Assembly (NCBI RefSeq): GCF_001545035.1
Contig: NZ_FCOJ02000005.1
Span: 62,001 to 126,000 of the forward strand
Origin: Caballeronia glebae
GTDB taxonomy: Bacteria; Pseudomonadota; Gammaproteobacteria; Burkholderiales; Burkholderiaceae
Reading direction: 5' to 3'
Length of the DNA stretch: 64,000 nucleotides
Below, one piece after another: positions 1 to 8,567 of the stretch (positions within the stretch are counted from its first letter, which is position 1; each line of letters begins with the position of its first letter). The position numbers and the translations under genes were made by a program. Below the pieces are notes generated by a model. The model was given only the letters and a program-made list of their open reading frames with translations. It made no database searches and was not told where the DNA came from.

Positions 1-238
1 GCATGTCGACGATCGGCACGATGATGCCGCGCAGATTGATCACGCCCTTGATGAACCCGGGCGCGTTCGCGATACGTGTAACGTTGTCGTAGCCGCGAAT
101 CTCCTGCACCTTGAGGATGTCGATGCCGTATTCCTCGGCGCCGAGCGTGAACACGAGGAATTCCTGTCCCGCGGCTTCGGCGCTTTGCGTATCACGTCGC
201 GAAGGCGCGGCGGTTAGGATCGATTGAATGTCTGCCAT
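1..238 (-). CDS. cheW: Chemotaxis adaptor CheW (3' part beyond window)
   Basis: Cytoplasmic scaffold that couples chemoreceptors to the CheA kinase. The visible first 79 residues begin MADIQSIL and contain the CheW-domain core: [22 protein letters not shown] and the loop [14 protein letters not shown], which is the family's most conserved stretch. The gene is last in the visible minus-strand order motA-motB-cheY-cheA-cheW, 17 bases after the cheA stop, so it is probably co-transcribed. The C-terminal half lies beyond base 1. Identity is secure; only the full length is unknown. Confidence 0.95.
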   Translation of the reverse strand, partial: MADIQSILTAAPSRRDTQSAEAAGQEFLVFTLGAEEYGIDILKVQEIRGYDNVTRIANAPGFIKGVINLRGIIVPIVDM

Positions 239-255
239 GAAAGACTCCTTCGGTA

Positions 256-2553
256 TTAGTGAGCGTGCGCGCCGTGCTGTGCGCGCGATTCGCGGTTGAG
301 CGCGGCCACGTCGACGATCAGCGCGACGCGGCCGTCGCCCAGAATGGTCGCCGCGGAAATGCCGTGCACCTTGCGGTAATTCGTTTCGAGGTTCTTGACG
401 ACCACTTGCTGCTGGCCGACGAGTTCGTCGATCAGCATCGCGAAGCGGCGTCCTTCCGTCTGCATGATCGTGACGATGCCCTGCGTCGGCTCGGTGCGCG
501 CGCCTTCGACCTCGAACACGCGATGCAGCGCGACGAGCGGCAGATATTCGCCGCGCACGCGCACGACGCGCTCGCCGTTCGCGACCGTGTAGATGTCTTC
601 GGCCACCGGCTGCAGCGACTCCATCACAAAGTTGAGCGGCAGAATGAAGATCTCGTTGCCGACCTTCACCGACATGCCGTCGAGAATCGCGAGCGTGAGT
701 GGCAGCACGATCTTCGTCGTCGTGCCCGCGCCCTGACGCGACATGATTTCGACGTGGCCGCCCATCGACTGGATGTTGCGCTTCACCACGTCCATGCCGA
801 CGCCGCGCCCGGAAATGTCCGTCACTTGTTCGGCGGTCGAGAAGCCCGGCATGAAGATGAGTTGCCAGACTTCTTCATCGCTCATCGAGTCGGAAACCTG
901 CATGCCCTGCTTCTGCGCCTTCGCGAGAATCTTGTCGCGGCGCAGGCCCGCGCCGTCGTCGCTCACTTCGATCACGATGTTGCCGCCGTGATGCGCCGCC
1001 GACAGCACCAACTGGCCGGTCGTCGATTTGCCCGCCGCGCGACGCGCTTCCACGGTCTCGATGCCGTGATCGAGCGAGTTGCGCACGAGGTGCGTGAGCG
1101 GATCGATGATGCGCTCGATCAGGCTCTTGTCCAGCTCGGTCGCCTGACCGAACGTGACGAGTTCCACTTCCTTGCCGAGCTTTCCGGCGATGTCGCGCAC
1201 GAGGCGCGGGAAGCGGCTGAATACGTAATCCATCGGCATCATGCGGATGGACATGACGGCCTCTTGCAGGTCGCGCGCGTTGCGCTCCAGCTGCGCCATG
1301 CCGTTGAAAAGACGGTCGTGCAATGCGGGATCGAAAGTGCTCGTCGTTTCTGCGAGCATCGCCTGCGTGATGACGAGTTCGCCCACCAGATTGATAAGCT
1401 GATCGACCTTCTCCACGCCGACGCGAATCGAACTGCCTTCCGCCGATGCCGCGGCCTGCGGGCGTGCTTTCTTGTCGCCGTCGCTCGCGGCGGCTTTGGA
1501 CGGCTGGGCGGCGGAAGGGTCTTTCGAACCCGCCGCCGCCGCCGTTTCTTCTTTTGCTGCTTCCTTGCCGACAGCGGATGCGGGCGCGGCGTGCGCCTGC
1601 GATTGCTTCGGTTCCTCGTATAGCGTGGGTTGCGCAACCTGCGTGGCCGGCGCGTCCGGGCGCGCCGGCTGTGCTTCTGCGGATTGCGCCGCTGCATCGC
1701 CGCGGCCGATCGTGATCTGCTTTTCATCGATCACGAAGCAGCACACAGCGACGATATCGTCGGCCGGGACGTCCGAGTCGAGCCATACCACGTGCTCGGC
1801 GTCTCCTTTCTTTTCTCCGACGATGCTTCCCAGGTTCCCCAGCTCCTCGATCAGAGTCGCCAGGTCCTTCTCGCCCACCTCCCGTAGCGTAATTTTCAGG
1901 TGGGGTCCAACTTCCGCCATCGCCGCGCCGGTGTGTCCCGGCGTCGCGGCGGCAGCGGTTCCTGCATGCGTGTTTTCATCGGTGAGTTCGAACGCGCCGT
2001 CCCAGTCGCCGTCGTCCTCGATCGCGTCCATCGCTTGCGCGAGAACATGCGCGGGCGGCGCATTCGGGCCTTCGTAGGCGGGCGCGACACTCGCGCTCGC
2101 CGCGCCGATGGCGTCGCCCGGCAGCGCGGGCGGCTCGATCTGGCTCGACGGCCCGCCTTCGGCTTGCTCGTTTTTCAGACGTTCGAGCTTCGCGCAGATC
2201 GCGGCGGCGGCGGCGGCATCCGGCTCGGCGCTCGCGCGATAAGCGGCGAGCTGATCCGAGAGCACGTCCTTCGTCGCGAGGAAGGTATCGATCATGTCGG
2301 GGCGCAAGACGAGCTCGTTGTTGCGCGCGCGGTCCAGCAGCGATTCGAGAATGTGCGTCGTCTCGGTGAGCGCGGTGAAGCCGAACGTCGCCGCGCCGCC
2401 CTTGATCGAGTGCGCCGCGCGGAAGATCGCCGCGAGGTCTTCCGGGTCCGGATTCGCGATGTCCAGAACGAGCAGCAGTTGCTCCATCTGCGCGAGCAGT
2501 TCGTCTGCTTCGTCGAAGAAGGTCTGGTAGAACTGGGTAATGTCGAGTGTCAT
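256..2553 (-). CDS. cheA: Chemotaxis histidine kinase CheA
   Basis: Histidine kinase that phosphorylates CheY and CheB in response to receptors. The 765 residues contain an N-terminal Hpt domain with the phospho-accepting His48 (AAHSIKGG), a small domain around residues 220-290 that may be the P2 docking domain, Ala/Pro-rich linkers, a dimerisation segment ([14 protein letters not shown]), an HATPase domain with N box ([10 protein letters not shown]) and G boxes ([15 protein letters not shown]), and a C-terminal CheW-like domain. The alanine-rich linker near residues 300-390 makes it longer than enteric CheA (about 650). All kinase motifs are intact. It lies between cheY and cheW in one operon. 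Confidence 0.97.
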   Translation of the reverse strand: MTLDITQFYQTFFDEADELLAQMEQLLLVLDIANPDPEDLAAIFRAAHSIKGGAATFGFTALTETTHILESLLDRARNNELVLRPDMIDTFLATKDVLSDQLAAYRASAEPDAAAAAAICAKLERLKNEQAEGGPSSQIEPPALPGDAIGAASASVAPAYEGPNAPPAHVLAQAMDAIEDDGDWDGAFELTDENTHAGTAAAATPGHTGAAMAEVGPHLKITLREVGEKDLATLIEELGNLGSIVGEKKGDAEHVVWLDSDVPADDIVAVCCFVIDEKQITIGRGDAAAQSAEAQPARPDAPATQVAQPTLYEEPKQSQAHAAPASAVGKEAAKEETAAAAGSKDPSAAQPSKAAASDGDKKARPQAAASAEGSSIRVGVEKVDQLINLVGELVITQAMLAETTSTFDPALHDRLFNGMAQLERNARDLQEAVMSIRMMPMDYVFSRFPRLVRDIAGKLGKEVELVTFGQATELDKSLIERIIDPLTHLVRNSLDHGIETVEARRAAGKSTTGQLVLSAAHHGGNIVIEVSDDGAGLRRDKILAKAQKQGMQVSDSMSDEEVWQLIFMPGFSTAEQVTDISGRGVGMDVVKRNIQSMGGHVEIMSRQGAGTTTKIVLPLTLAILDGMSVKVGNEIFILPLNFVMESLQPVAEDIYTVANGERVVRVRGEYLPLVALHRVFEVEGARTEPTQGIVTIMQTEGRRFAMLIDELVGQQQVVVKNLETNYRKVHGISAATILGDGRVALIVDVAALNRESRAQHGAHAH

Positions 2554-2599
2554 GCTTGAGTCACCGCGGGGATGCCGTTCGATGCCGTTGATGTTCGGT

Positions 2600-2980
2600 T
2601 CAGTGCTGCTCGTGCGTTTCGGAGAGCGCCGCGACGAGTTCCGTCAGCAGGTCCGGATCGAGTGGCTTCTCGATCCAGCCTGTCGCGCCCGCCGAGCGCG
2701 CCGCGTCCTTGAACGGCTCGCCGTCTTCGGTCGTCAGCACGAGAATCGGCGTCGCTTTGTAGGCGGGATTGCCGCGCAGCGCCACGATCAGATCGAGCCC
2801 GCTTCTGCCCGGCATGTGCTGGTCGGTCAGAACGAGGTCGAAGCGCTCCGCGAGCGCCCACTCCAGGCCTTCGTCGCCGTCCGACGCGACGGTCACTTCG
2901 TAACCCGCCGTCGCCAGCGTCGCCGAGAGGATTTGCCGCATTGCGGCTGAATCGTCGATTGCCAGAATGTTTTTGATCAT
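2600..2980 (-). CDS. cheY: Chemotaxis response regulator (CheY-like)
   Basis: A single receiver domain of 126 residues with no output domain, so it acts by protein contact, most likely with the flagellar switch or as a phosphate sink. It has the acidic pair Asp9-Asp10, the phospho-acceptor Asp53 (LTDQHMPG), Thr83 and the conserved Lys105 (EKPLDP). The start at MIKNILAIDD is chosen because the receiver fold begins there; a longer in-frame reading adds 60 Arg/Pro-rich residues that do not resemble a protein domain. It lies between motB and cheA. Burkholderia genomes usually carry a further cheY near cheZ, so this one may be the CheY1-type paralogue. Confidence 0.93.
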   Translation of the reverse strand: MIKNILAIDDSAAMRQILSATLATAGYEVTVASDGDEGLEWALAERFDLVLTDQHMPGRSGLDLIVALRGNPAYKATPILVLTTEDGEPFKDAARSAGATGWIEKPLDPDLLTELVAALSETHEQH

Positions 2981-3047
2981 GTTTGTCTCTTGCCGGGATG
3001 ACGGTCGAAACGCGTCGAGTCTTGAGCGTCTTTTTCGAGGAATTTGC

Positions 3048-4046
3048 TCACTTCGCCGCGGGCCGGGGCGCGACGCCCGGAATAAGCTGGCCGAGCGCCG
3101 TCGATGGATAGCCGTGGGCGTCGGTGCCGTTGTCGAGCGTCGCGCCGGCCGCGCCGTCATCGCGCTGCATCGACAGTTCCGTCTTGCGATTGAGCACGAT
3201 CACGCTGATGCGCCGGTTCTCCGGATCGAGCGGGTCCTTCTTGTTCAGGTTCTGCGTCGACGCGAGTCCGAGCACGCGCATCACCTTCGCTTCGTCCATG
3301 CCGCCCGCGACGAGCTCGCGCCGCGACGCGTTCGCGCGGTCCGCCGAAAGCTCCCAGTTGCTGTAGCCCTTTTCGCCGCCCGCGTACTTCACGGCGTCGG
3401 TGTGTCCCTGCACGACGATGCGATTCGGCACGTCGTTCAGCGATCTGCCGATCTCGCGCAGGATGTCGCGCATGTACGGTTGCACGGCGTTGCTGGAGAG
3501 CGCGAACATCGGGCGCTTCTGGGTATCGACGATCTCGATGCGCAAGCCCTGCTGCGTCGATTCGATGCGGATCTGCTGCTTGAACTGACGCAGCGTCGGG
3601 TTGGCCTCGATCGCGGCCATGAGCTTCACCTGAAGGTCGTGCAGGCGCACCTGCTCGCGCCGCTCCAGTTCGCCTTGCGCGGCCTTGAGCAGTTCCTCGT
3701 CGGTGTCCGACGATGCGCGCTGCGCGAGCTGCGTGGTGCCGTCGATTCTGCGGGCCGCGCCCGCTTCCGTGCTGGAGATGTCGCGCCCGCCGCCCATGAT
3801 GATGCTGTTGTCCATGCCGACGGTCTTGCCGCCGACCATCGCAGCCTTGAGCGGCATCTGAAAATATTCGGCGATGCCGCGCCGCTGCACCGGCGAGGTC
3901 GACGAAAGCAGCCACATCAGCAGGAAGAACGCCATCATCGCGGTCATGAAGTCCGCGTAGGCGAGCTTCCACGCGCCGCCGTGATGCCCTTTCTTGCCCG
4001 CGACGATGCGCTTGATGAAAATGGGGCGCTCGGAATCGTTGCTCAT
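3048..4046 (-). CDS. motB: Flagellar stator protein MotB
   Basis: Inner-membrane stator subunit that anchors the motor to peptidoglycan and carries the proton-binding residue. The 332 residues start with a basic segment and one transmembrane helix (about residues 25-48, ADFMTAMMAFFLLMWLL), in which Asp32 is the expected proton carrier. A linker of about 110 residues leads to an OmpA-type peptidoglycan-binding domain (about 155-290; VVQGHTDA, NWELSADRA). It follows motA by 25 bases and precedes cheY. The length is typical of the family. Confidence 0.96.
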   Translation of the reverse strand: MSNDSERPIFIKRIVAGKKGHHGGAWKLAYADFMTAMMAFFLLMWLLSSTSPVQRRGIAEYFQMPLKAAMVGGKTVGMDNSIIMGGGRDISSTEAGAARRIDGTTQLAQRASSDTDEELLKAAQGELERREQVRLHDLQVKLMAAIEANPTLRQFKQQIRIESTQQGLRIEIVDTQKRPMFALSSNAVQPYMRDILREIGRSLNDVPNRIVVQGHTDAVKYAGGEKGYSNWELSADRANASRRELVAGGMDEAKVMRVLGLASTQNLNKKDPLDPENRRISVIVLNRKTELSMQRDDGAAGATLDNGTDAHGYPSTALGQLIPGVAPRPAAK

Positions 4047-4071
4047 CGCTCGGTCTCGACTATGGCGGAAG

Positions 4072-4932
4072 TCACTTCGACTTGACCCGGCGCACGTGCT
4101 CTTCCAGTTCGGAGAACGACGGGCGCTCCGTCGAGAACAGCACCTTGCGGCCGAACTCCACCGCGATCGCGGGCGCGTAACCGTTCAGGCTCGCGAGGAT
4201 CGTCACCTTGATGCACTGGAACATCTTCGTTTGCTCCGCGACGCGCTGTTCCGCGACGTTCGCGAGCGGCCCGATGAAACCGTAGGAAAGCAGAATGCCG
4301 AGGAAGGTGCCGACGAGCGCCTGCGCGATCATCTCGCCGAGAATCGCGGGCGGCTGATCGGCGGAGGCCATCGTGTGCACGACGCCCATCACCGCCGCGA
4401 CGATACCGAACGCGGGCATCGCGTCGCCGACCTTGGTGAGCGCGTGCGCGGGCGCTTCGCCCTCGACGTGATGCGTCTCGATCTCCTCGTCCATGAGGCT
4501 TTCGATCTCGAACGCGTTCATGTTGCCGCTCACCATGAGGCGCAGATAATCCGTCAGAAATTCGACGATGTGATGGTCCGCGAGAATCTTGGGGTACTGG
4601 TTGAAGACCGGGCTCTTCGACGGATCTTCGATATCCGCTTCGAGCGCGAGCGTGCCTTCCTTGCGCGCCTTCGCGAGCAGCACGTAGAGCAGGGCCATCA
4701 GCTCCATGTACATGCTCTTGTCGTACTTCGCGCCTTTGAAGAGCGTCGGGAGAACCTGAATGGTCGCCTTGATGGTCTTGATGTTGTTGCCGAGGATGAA
4801 CGCGCCGACGCCCGCGCCCCCGATCATCAGAATCTCGACCGGCTGCATGAGCGCGCCAAGGTGTCCGCCTTCGAGCGCGTAACCGCCGAAAACGGACAGC
4901 AATGTCACGAGCGATCCTACGAAAATCAGCAC
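4072..4932 (-). CDS. motA: Flagellar stator protein MotA
   Basis: Proton-channel subunit of the stator, working with MotB. The 286 residues show two N-terminal membrane helices, a cytoplasmic domain of about 120 residues that contacts FliG, then two more helices including GDAMPAFGIVAAVMG and ALVGTFLGILLSYG. The length matches enteric MotA (295). It is the first gene of the motA-motB-cheY-cheA-cheW operon and has a sigma-28-like promoter about 45 bases upstream of its ATG, as expected for a late flagellar gene. Confidence 0.96.
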   Translation of the reverse strand: MLIFVGSLVTLLSVFGGYALEGGHLGALMQPVEILMIGGAGVGAFILGNNIKTIKATIQVLPTLFKGAKYDKSMYMELMALLYVLLAKARKEGTLALEADIEDPSKSPVFNQYPKILADHHIVEFLTDYLRLMVSGNMNAFEIESLMDEEIETHHVEGEAPAHALTKVGDAMPAFGIVAAVMGVVHTMASADQPPAILGEMIAQALVGTFLGILLSYGFIGPLANVAEQRVAEQTKMFQCIKVTILASLNGYAPAIAVEFGRKVLFSTERPSFSELEEHVRRVKSK

Positions 4933-4976
4933 AGTCGAGTCCTCACGTTTGGTGCGGTAAGACCGCCGTTAAGTGG

Positions 4977-5003
4977 TTTACGGCACTCGACTGAAAAACT
5001 TGG
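4977..5003 (-). promoter_or_regulatory. Sigma-28 promoter candidate for motA operon
   Basis: Read on the minus strand the site is CCAAGTTT-N11-GCCGTAAA. It matches the FliA consensus TAAAGTTT-N11-GCCGATAA at 6 of 8 positions in each box, with exact spacing. The expected start lies about 40 bases upstream of the motA ATG. Position and spacing make it convincing although neither box is perfect. Confidence 0.6.
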
Positions 5004-5147
5004 GGGCGCGGTCGGACGGCTGCTTCCGGCGTTTGATTTCCTTCGGCGGATCGGTGTTGCTTCGCAGTAGTTGCGCCGAATTAGCTGCCTCGAAGCAACT
5101 TGCTCCTCCATAACGTCGATCTGGAGATATATTTTTTAATATATCGA

Positions 5148-5173
5148 TAGAAATCCACATTTCTTGCCGATAA
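5148..5173 (+). promoter_or_regulatory. Sigma-28 promoter candidate for the YfiM-like gene
   Basis: The plus strand has a perfect FliA -10 box, GCCGATAA (5166-5173). Fourteen bases upstream is TAGA (5148-5151), a 3/4 match to the TAAA core, against the usual spacing of 15. The ATG at 5232 is about 50 bases downstream of the expected start. Just upstream is an AT-rich inverted repeat, GATATAT/ATATATC (5126-5145). Confidence 0.5.
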
Positions 5174-5231
5174 TGCGAACACGCGTTCGGATTTGTCTTA
5201 GAAACGCGGAGTCGGGAAATCGGAGAGAAAG

Positions 5232-5654
5232 ATGACGAGGGCAATCAAACAGGCCGGCGCGCTCGCGCTGACCTTGACCGCGAGTTCGCTCGCGCATGCG
5301 GGACTCGATTGCGGCGGCTCGCGCGGCGGCTGGCGAATGCAGACATCGGATAGCTGGACCGGCTCGGACAAGCTCGCTCACATGGCCGTGTCCGCGCCGT
5401 TCGGTGCGCTCGGCGGCTATCTGACGCGGGACTCGGAACATCCGATCGTCTACGGCACGTTGATCGGCACGGGGCCGGGACTCGTGAAGGAAATCGTCGA
5501 CGGAACATGCCGCACGGATGGTTTCTCCTACAAGGATCTGGCCGCCGATGCGCTCGGCGCATGGATCGGCGCATCCGTGACGCACTGGGCGATCACGTAT
5601 CAGCGCAGCCCGCACGGGATGACCGTCGGGCTTTCGTATCGCGATCGTTTCTAG
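5232..5654 (+). CDS. Exported YfiM/DUF2279-like protein in the flagellar locus
   Basis: A 140-residue protein with a signal peptide (about residues 1-23, ending SSLAHA) and no lipobox cysteine at the cleavage site. The body contains WTGSDKLAHM, GPGLVKEIVDG and FSYKDLAADALGAWIG. This is the pattern of YfiM (DUF2279) proteins, whose DK-H, KE-D and KDL--D-G blocks are conserved and whose function is unknown. It lies alone between motA and flhC, facing away from motA and converging on flhC. The ATG follows GGAGAGAAAG. The perfect FliA -10 box upstream suggests flagellar co-regulation, which is inference. A role in the cell envelope around the motor is possible but unproven. Confidence 0.75.
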   Translation: MTRAIKQAGALALTLTASSLAHAGLDCGGSRGGWRMQTSDSWTGSDKLAHMAVSAPFGALGGYLTRDSEHPIVYGTLIGTGPGLVKEIVDGTCRTDGFSYKDLAADALGAWIGASVTHWAITYQRSPHGMTVGLSYRDRF

Positions 5655-5680
5655 AAAGACGCGGGCCTGGCGCTCCGCTC

Positions 5681-6250
5681 TCAGGCCGCGAGCCGGCCCG
5701 CTTCGCCGTGCGCGCTCGCGCTCGCCTTGCGCGTCTTGCCCGCGCGTGAAGGCGGCTGGCACAGGCCGCAGACATAGCCCGCGCGCAGGTCGTACGCATG
5801 CGCGACGAAACGTCCGCCGCAGCGCGTGCAGACGTTGGTCTGAAGCATCCCGGATTCGAAGTAGCGCACGAGCGTCCAGGCGCGCGTGAGCGACAGCACG
5901 GGCTCGTCGCCGTACAGCGCCGCGTGTTCGAGATAGAGGCGGTAGCTTTTCACGATCGCCTGAATCGTGCTCTGCGTGCCGCGCGCGCCGCCATGCTCGT
6001 CGATGAAACGATAAATCCCGTGAAACAGCGACGAATGGATGTTCGGCTGCCAGGTCATGAACCAGTCCGTCGAAAACGGCAGCATGCCCTTGGGCGGCGA
6101 CACGCCCTTCAGTTCCTTATAGAGCTTGATGAGACGGTCGCGCGACAGGTTCGTTTCCGCTTCGAGCAGTTGCAGACGCGCGCCCAGTTCGACCAACTCG
6201 ATCGCCAGGGTAATTTCGCGGACTTCCGCGACCACGCTCCTCGTTGCCAT
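5681..6250 (-). CDS. flhC: Flagellar master regulator subunit FlhC
   Basis: DNA-binding, zinc-containing subunit of the FlhD4C2 activator of early flagellar genes. The 189 residues carry four cysteines (Cys141, Cys144, Cys161, Cys164 in CTRC and CGLC) matching the FlhC zinc site, preceded by the conserved core KELKGVSPPKGMLPFSTDW. It follows flhD by 17 bases on the minus strand and converges on the YfiM-like gene, whose stop is 26 bases away. Length and motifs are standard. Confidence 0.95.
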   Translation of the reverse strand: MATRSVVAEVREITLAIELVELGARLQLLEAETNLSRDRLIKLYKELKGVSPPKGMLPFSTDWFMTWQPNIHSSLFHGIYRFIDEHGGARGTQSTIQAIVKSYRLYLEHAALYGDEPVLSLTRAWTLVRYFESGMLQTNVCTRCGGRFVAHAYDLRAGYVCGLCQPPSRAGKTRKASASAHGEAGRLAA

Positions 6251-6267
6251 CGGGATTTCGCGCGCCT

Positions 6268-6591
6268 TTAGCCGATCTGTTCGACGGGACTGTCGGCCAG
6301 CAAAATTGCCGCGTGTGCGTGCGCGAGCGACGCGCTCCGGCCCTTGTCGGCGAGCGACGAAAGGATCGCGTGGTCATCGAAACGAAAGCGGCACAGCACA
6401 TGGCTCGACGACGCCACTTTCACCGCCTGCGCGAGCGTCAGCGAGGTCAGCACGTGCGCGACCTGCTCGGAAAGGCCGAGGCGGTACATCGCCGAAACGC
6501 GGTCTTCCTGAAGGAGCCGCTGTGCGAGAAGCAAGTACGACAGATTCACCTCGCGGATTTCCGCGAGCGTACTCGTATTGCTGATCGTCAT
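6268..6591 (-). CDS. flhD: Flagellar master regulator subunit FlhD
   Basis: Co-activator subunit of FlhD4C2. The chosen start gives 107 residues beginning MTISNTSTLAEIREVNLSYL, the expected FlhD N-terminus, with GGGGA just upstream as ribosome-binding site; an upstream in-frame ATG (6612) would add seven residues with no better site. The helical dimer core (LLLAQRLLQED, LTLAQAVKVASS, LCRFRFDDHAILSSL) is conserved. It is first in flhD-flhC and has a long upstream region with a strong sigma-28-like promoter about 230 bases away. Confidence 0.94.
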   Translation of the reverse strand: MTISNTSTLAEIREVNLSYLLLAQRLLQEDRVSAMYRLGLSEQVAHVLTSLTLAQAVKVASSSHVLCRFRFDDHAILSSLADKGRSASLAHAHAAILLADSPVEQIG

Positions 6592-6829
6592 CTTTTCCCC
6601 GAATCGATACATGGCTGGTCAGGCCCGGCGGGTGAACGTTTGCTCGAACTCGCAAAGGAAAGCGAATGCGGCACCGCGCGCGTTGTTTGTTGTCGATTCG
6701 ATTGTCGCCGATGCCCGCGGCCGCGCCTGTCGGACAAAGCATCCGACGCAGCGACGGAATTTCGCGAAGAATCGTGTCGGAAAATTTCTTACACGAGGCG
6801 CGTTTTTATTGCCGAACGGCAGACTTTAG

Positions 6830-6856
6830 TTATCGGCCGCTATTCGTCTGACTTTA
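6830..6856 (-). promoter_or_regulatory. Strong sigma-28 promoter candidate upstream of flhDC
   Basis: On the minus strand the sequence reads TAAAGTCA-N11-GCCGATAA: a perfect -10 box, a perfect TAAA core at exact spacing, and 6 of 8 across the full -35 box. It points at flhD, whose ATG (6591) lies about 230 bases downstream with no other gene or terminator between. FlhDC normally sits above FliA, so this would be feedback. The alternative is a separate leader RNA. Confidence 0.6.
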
Positions 6857-7051
6857 TGATCGGGCCGATTATTTTTCGGGCCGCATCCGCCGTCGCGCCT
6901 TTCGATACGCGGGTCCGAAACTTGCGCATGGTTGTCCCGCGGCGCCTTCAACGCTCCAAATTCCCGCACATCGCCTTCATCGATGCAATTTGTCACTTCG
7001 TAACAGCACATGTATCGCGCTGTAACAACGATAAGCGATTGAAAAATGAAG

Positions 7052-7077
7052 TGAAATGCCGCTCTCGATCCCGATAA
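7052..7077 (+). promoter_or_regulatory. Weak sigma-28-like site before glycosyltransferase
   Basis: TGAA (7052-7055), 14 bases, then CCCGATAA (7070-7077). The -10 box matches FliA at 7 of 8 positions, but the -35 core and spacing are each one off. It lies about 150 bases before the glycosyltransferase start. Confidence 0.25.
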
Positions 7078-7227
7078 TGGATGGTAAGGGATAACCCGGT
7101 CGCGATGTTTTTTCATCTCCGGGCCTATCTCGGGCGGCGTCCACCACACGCGGCCCGCCCGAATGGCATGCGTTAGCGCTCGACCAGAGCGTGACTGCCA
7201 TGCCTCACCTACTTGGAGAGTCACGTT

Positions 7228-8292
7228 ATGCGAATCGCACAAATTGCACCGTTGCACGAAGCAGTTCCTCCGAAGTTTTACGGCGGCACTGAGCGCGTCG
7301 TGTCATATCTGACGGATGCGCTCGTCGACCTCGGCCACGATGTAACCTTGTTCGCAAGCGGCGATTCGCAAACCAAGGCGACGCTCGAAGCGGCGTGGCC
7401 GCGCGCGCTGCGTCTCGATCCGACCGTGCGCGACGCGCTTGCGCCGCACATGCTGCTGCTCGAAACCGTCCGCCAGCGCGCGCACGAGTTCGACGTGCTG
7501 CACTTCCACCTCGATTACATGCCGTTCCCGCTGTTCACGCAGATGGACACGCCCTTCGTGACGACGCTGCACGGCCGCCTCGATCTGCCCGAATTGCAGC
7601 CGATCTTCGACACTTTCACGAAAGCGAACGTCATTTCGATCTCGGACAATCAGCGTAGCCCGCTGCCGCAGGCGAACTGGCTGAACACCGTTTATCACGG
7701 TCTGCCGAGCGAATTGCTGACGCCGCAGCCGCACAAGAAGCCCGAATATCTGGCGTTTCTCGGCCGCATCTGCCCGGAAAAGCGCGCCGATCTCGCGATC
7801 AAAATCGCGGCTCAAAGCGGCCTGCCGCTGAAGATCGCCGCGAAGGTGGACAAGGTCGACCAGGAATACTTCAAGTCGACGATCGAACCGCTGCTCTCGG
7901 AAGCGCATGTCGAGTTCATCGGCGAGATTAACGAAGCGCAGAAGCCGGAATTCCTGTCGGGCGCGAAGGCGCTGCTCTTTCCGATCGACTGGAACGAGCC
8001 GTTCGGTCTCGTGATGATCGAGGCGATGGCCTGCGGCACGCCGGTGATCGCGTTCAATCGCGGTTCCGTGCCGGAAGTGATCGACCACGGCGTGACGGGC
8101 TTCATTTGCGAGGACGTGCAAGGCGCGGTCGGCGCGCTGCAACGTCTCGAAGAATTGTCGCGCACGGAAATCCGCGCGCAGTTCGAGCGCCGCTTCAGCG
8201 CGCAGACGATGGCGCGGAACTACGTCGAAAGCTACACGGCGATGCTCCAGGCCGCGAAGCGCCCGGTGTTGCGTCAGGTCGCCGTGGGCTGA
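7228..8292 (+). CDS. GT4-family glycosyltransferase
   Basis: Predicted cytoplasmic retaining glycosyltransferase of 354 residues with the two-Rossmann GT-B fold. The N-terminal domain begins MRIAQIAPLHEAVPP and has the Gly-rich acceptor loop KFYGGTERVV. The C-terminal donor domain contains FLGRICPEKR and NEPFGLVMIEAMACGTPV, which holds the E-x7-E nucleotide-sugar motif, then NRGSVPEVI. The ATG at 7228 is preferred because GGAGAG lies 7 bases upstream; a TTG reading from 7213 is less likely. The gene stands alone beside flhDC and ends at a strong terminator. Acceptor and sugar cannot be told from sequence; flagellin glycosylation, or surface or compatible-solute glycan synthesis, are possibilities. 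Confidence 0.85.
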   Translation: MRIAQIAPLHEAVPPKFYGGTERVVSYLTDALVDLGHDVTLFASGDSQTKATLEAAWPRALRLDPTVRDALAPHMLLLETVRQRAHEFDVLHFHLDYMPFPLFTQMDTPFVTTLHGRLDLPELQPIFDTFTKANVISISDNQRSPLPQANWLNTVYHGLPSELLTPQPHKKPEYLAFLGRICPEKRADLAIKIAAQSGLPLKIAAKVDKVDQEYFKSTIEPLLSEAHVEFIGEINEAQKPEFLSGAKALLFPIDWNEPFGLVMIEAMACGTPVIAFNRGSVPEVIDHGVTGFICEDVQGAVGALQRLEELSRTEIRAQFERRFSAQTMARNYVESYTAMLQAAKRPVLRQVAVG

Positions 8293-8321
8293 TCGCCTTC
8301 GCCTGATTCGAATCGCCTGAA

Positions 8322-8352
8322 ATGCCGCCCGCTTGCCGGGCGGCATTTTTTT
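8322..8352 (+). terminator. Rho-independent terminator after glycosyltransferase
   Basis: A perfect 10-bp stem, ATGCCGCCCG / CGGGCGGCAT, with a 5-base loop is followed by a run of seven T. It ends the transcript 30 bases after the glycosyltransferase stop. Confidence 0.92.
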
Positions 8353-8464
8353 GCGCGCCGCCGACGCGTTTTGTCCCGCGCGCCGCGCTTCTTTGCACGT
8401 CGACATAAGGAATAATCCGAAGATTCGACTCCATGCCCGTAAATAGACCGCCGATCAACCATTT

Positions 8465-8497
8465 TTGACAGTTCGCAAAAGACGCCGCGCTTACACT
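8465..8497 (+). promoter_or_regulatory. Candidate aqpZ promoter
   Basis: A perfect -35 hexamer, TTGACA (8465-8470), lies about 100 bases before aqpZ. The best -10 matches downstream (CTTACA or TACACT, 8490-8497) sit at a longer-than-ideal spacing of 19-21. The leader would be about 65 bases. Confidence 0.35.
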
Positions 8498-8567
8498 GCG
8501 CTCCGCAAGCGCGTCGTGCGTTCTTGTTTTAAATCAACGGCTTTTCTATTTTTACGAAGGCAGAATC

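Larger units (their letters stand above)
6592..7227. other. Divergent intergenic region flhD / glycosyltransferase
   Basis: This stretch has lower GC than its surroundings and no convincing gene. It holds the flhDC leader and a sigma-28-type promoter (6830-6856, minus). It also has an inverted repeat with one mismatch, GTAACAGC (7000-7007) / GCTGTAAC (7019-7026), that could be an operator, and a weak FliA-like site facing the glycosyltransferase (7052-7077). The first 230 bases of the minus-strand leader contain a small hairpin (TGCCG/CGGCA) and no terminator, so transcription from 6822 could reach flhD. Confidence 0.6.
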
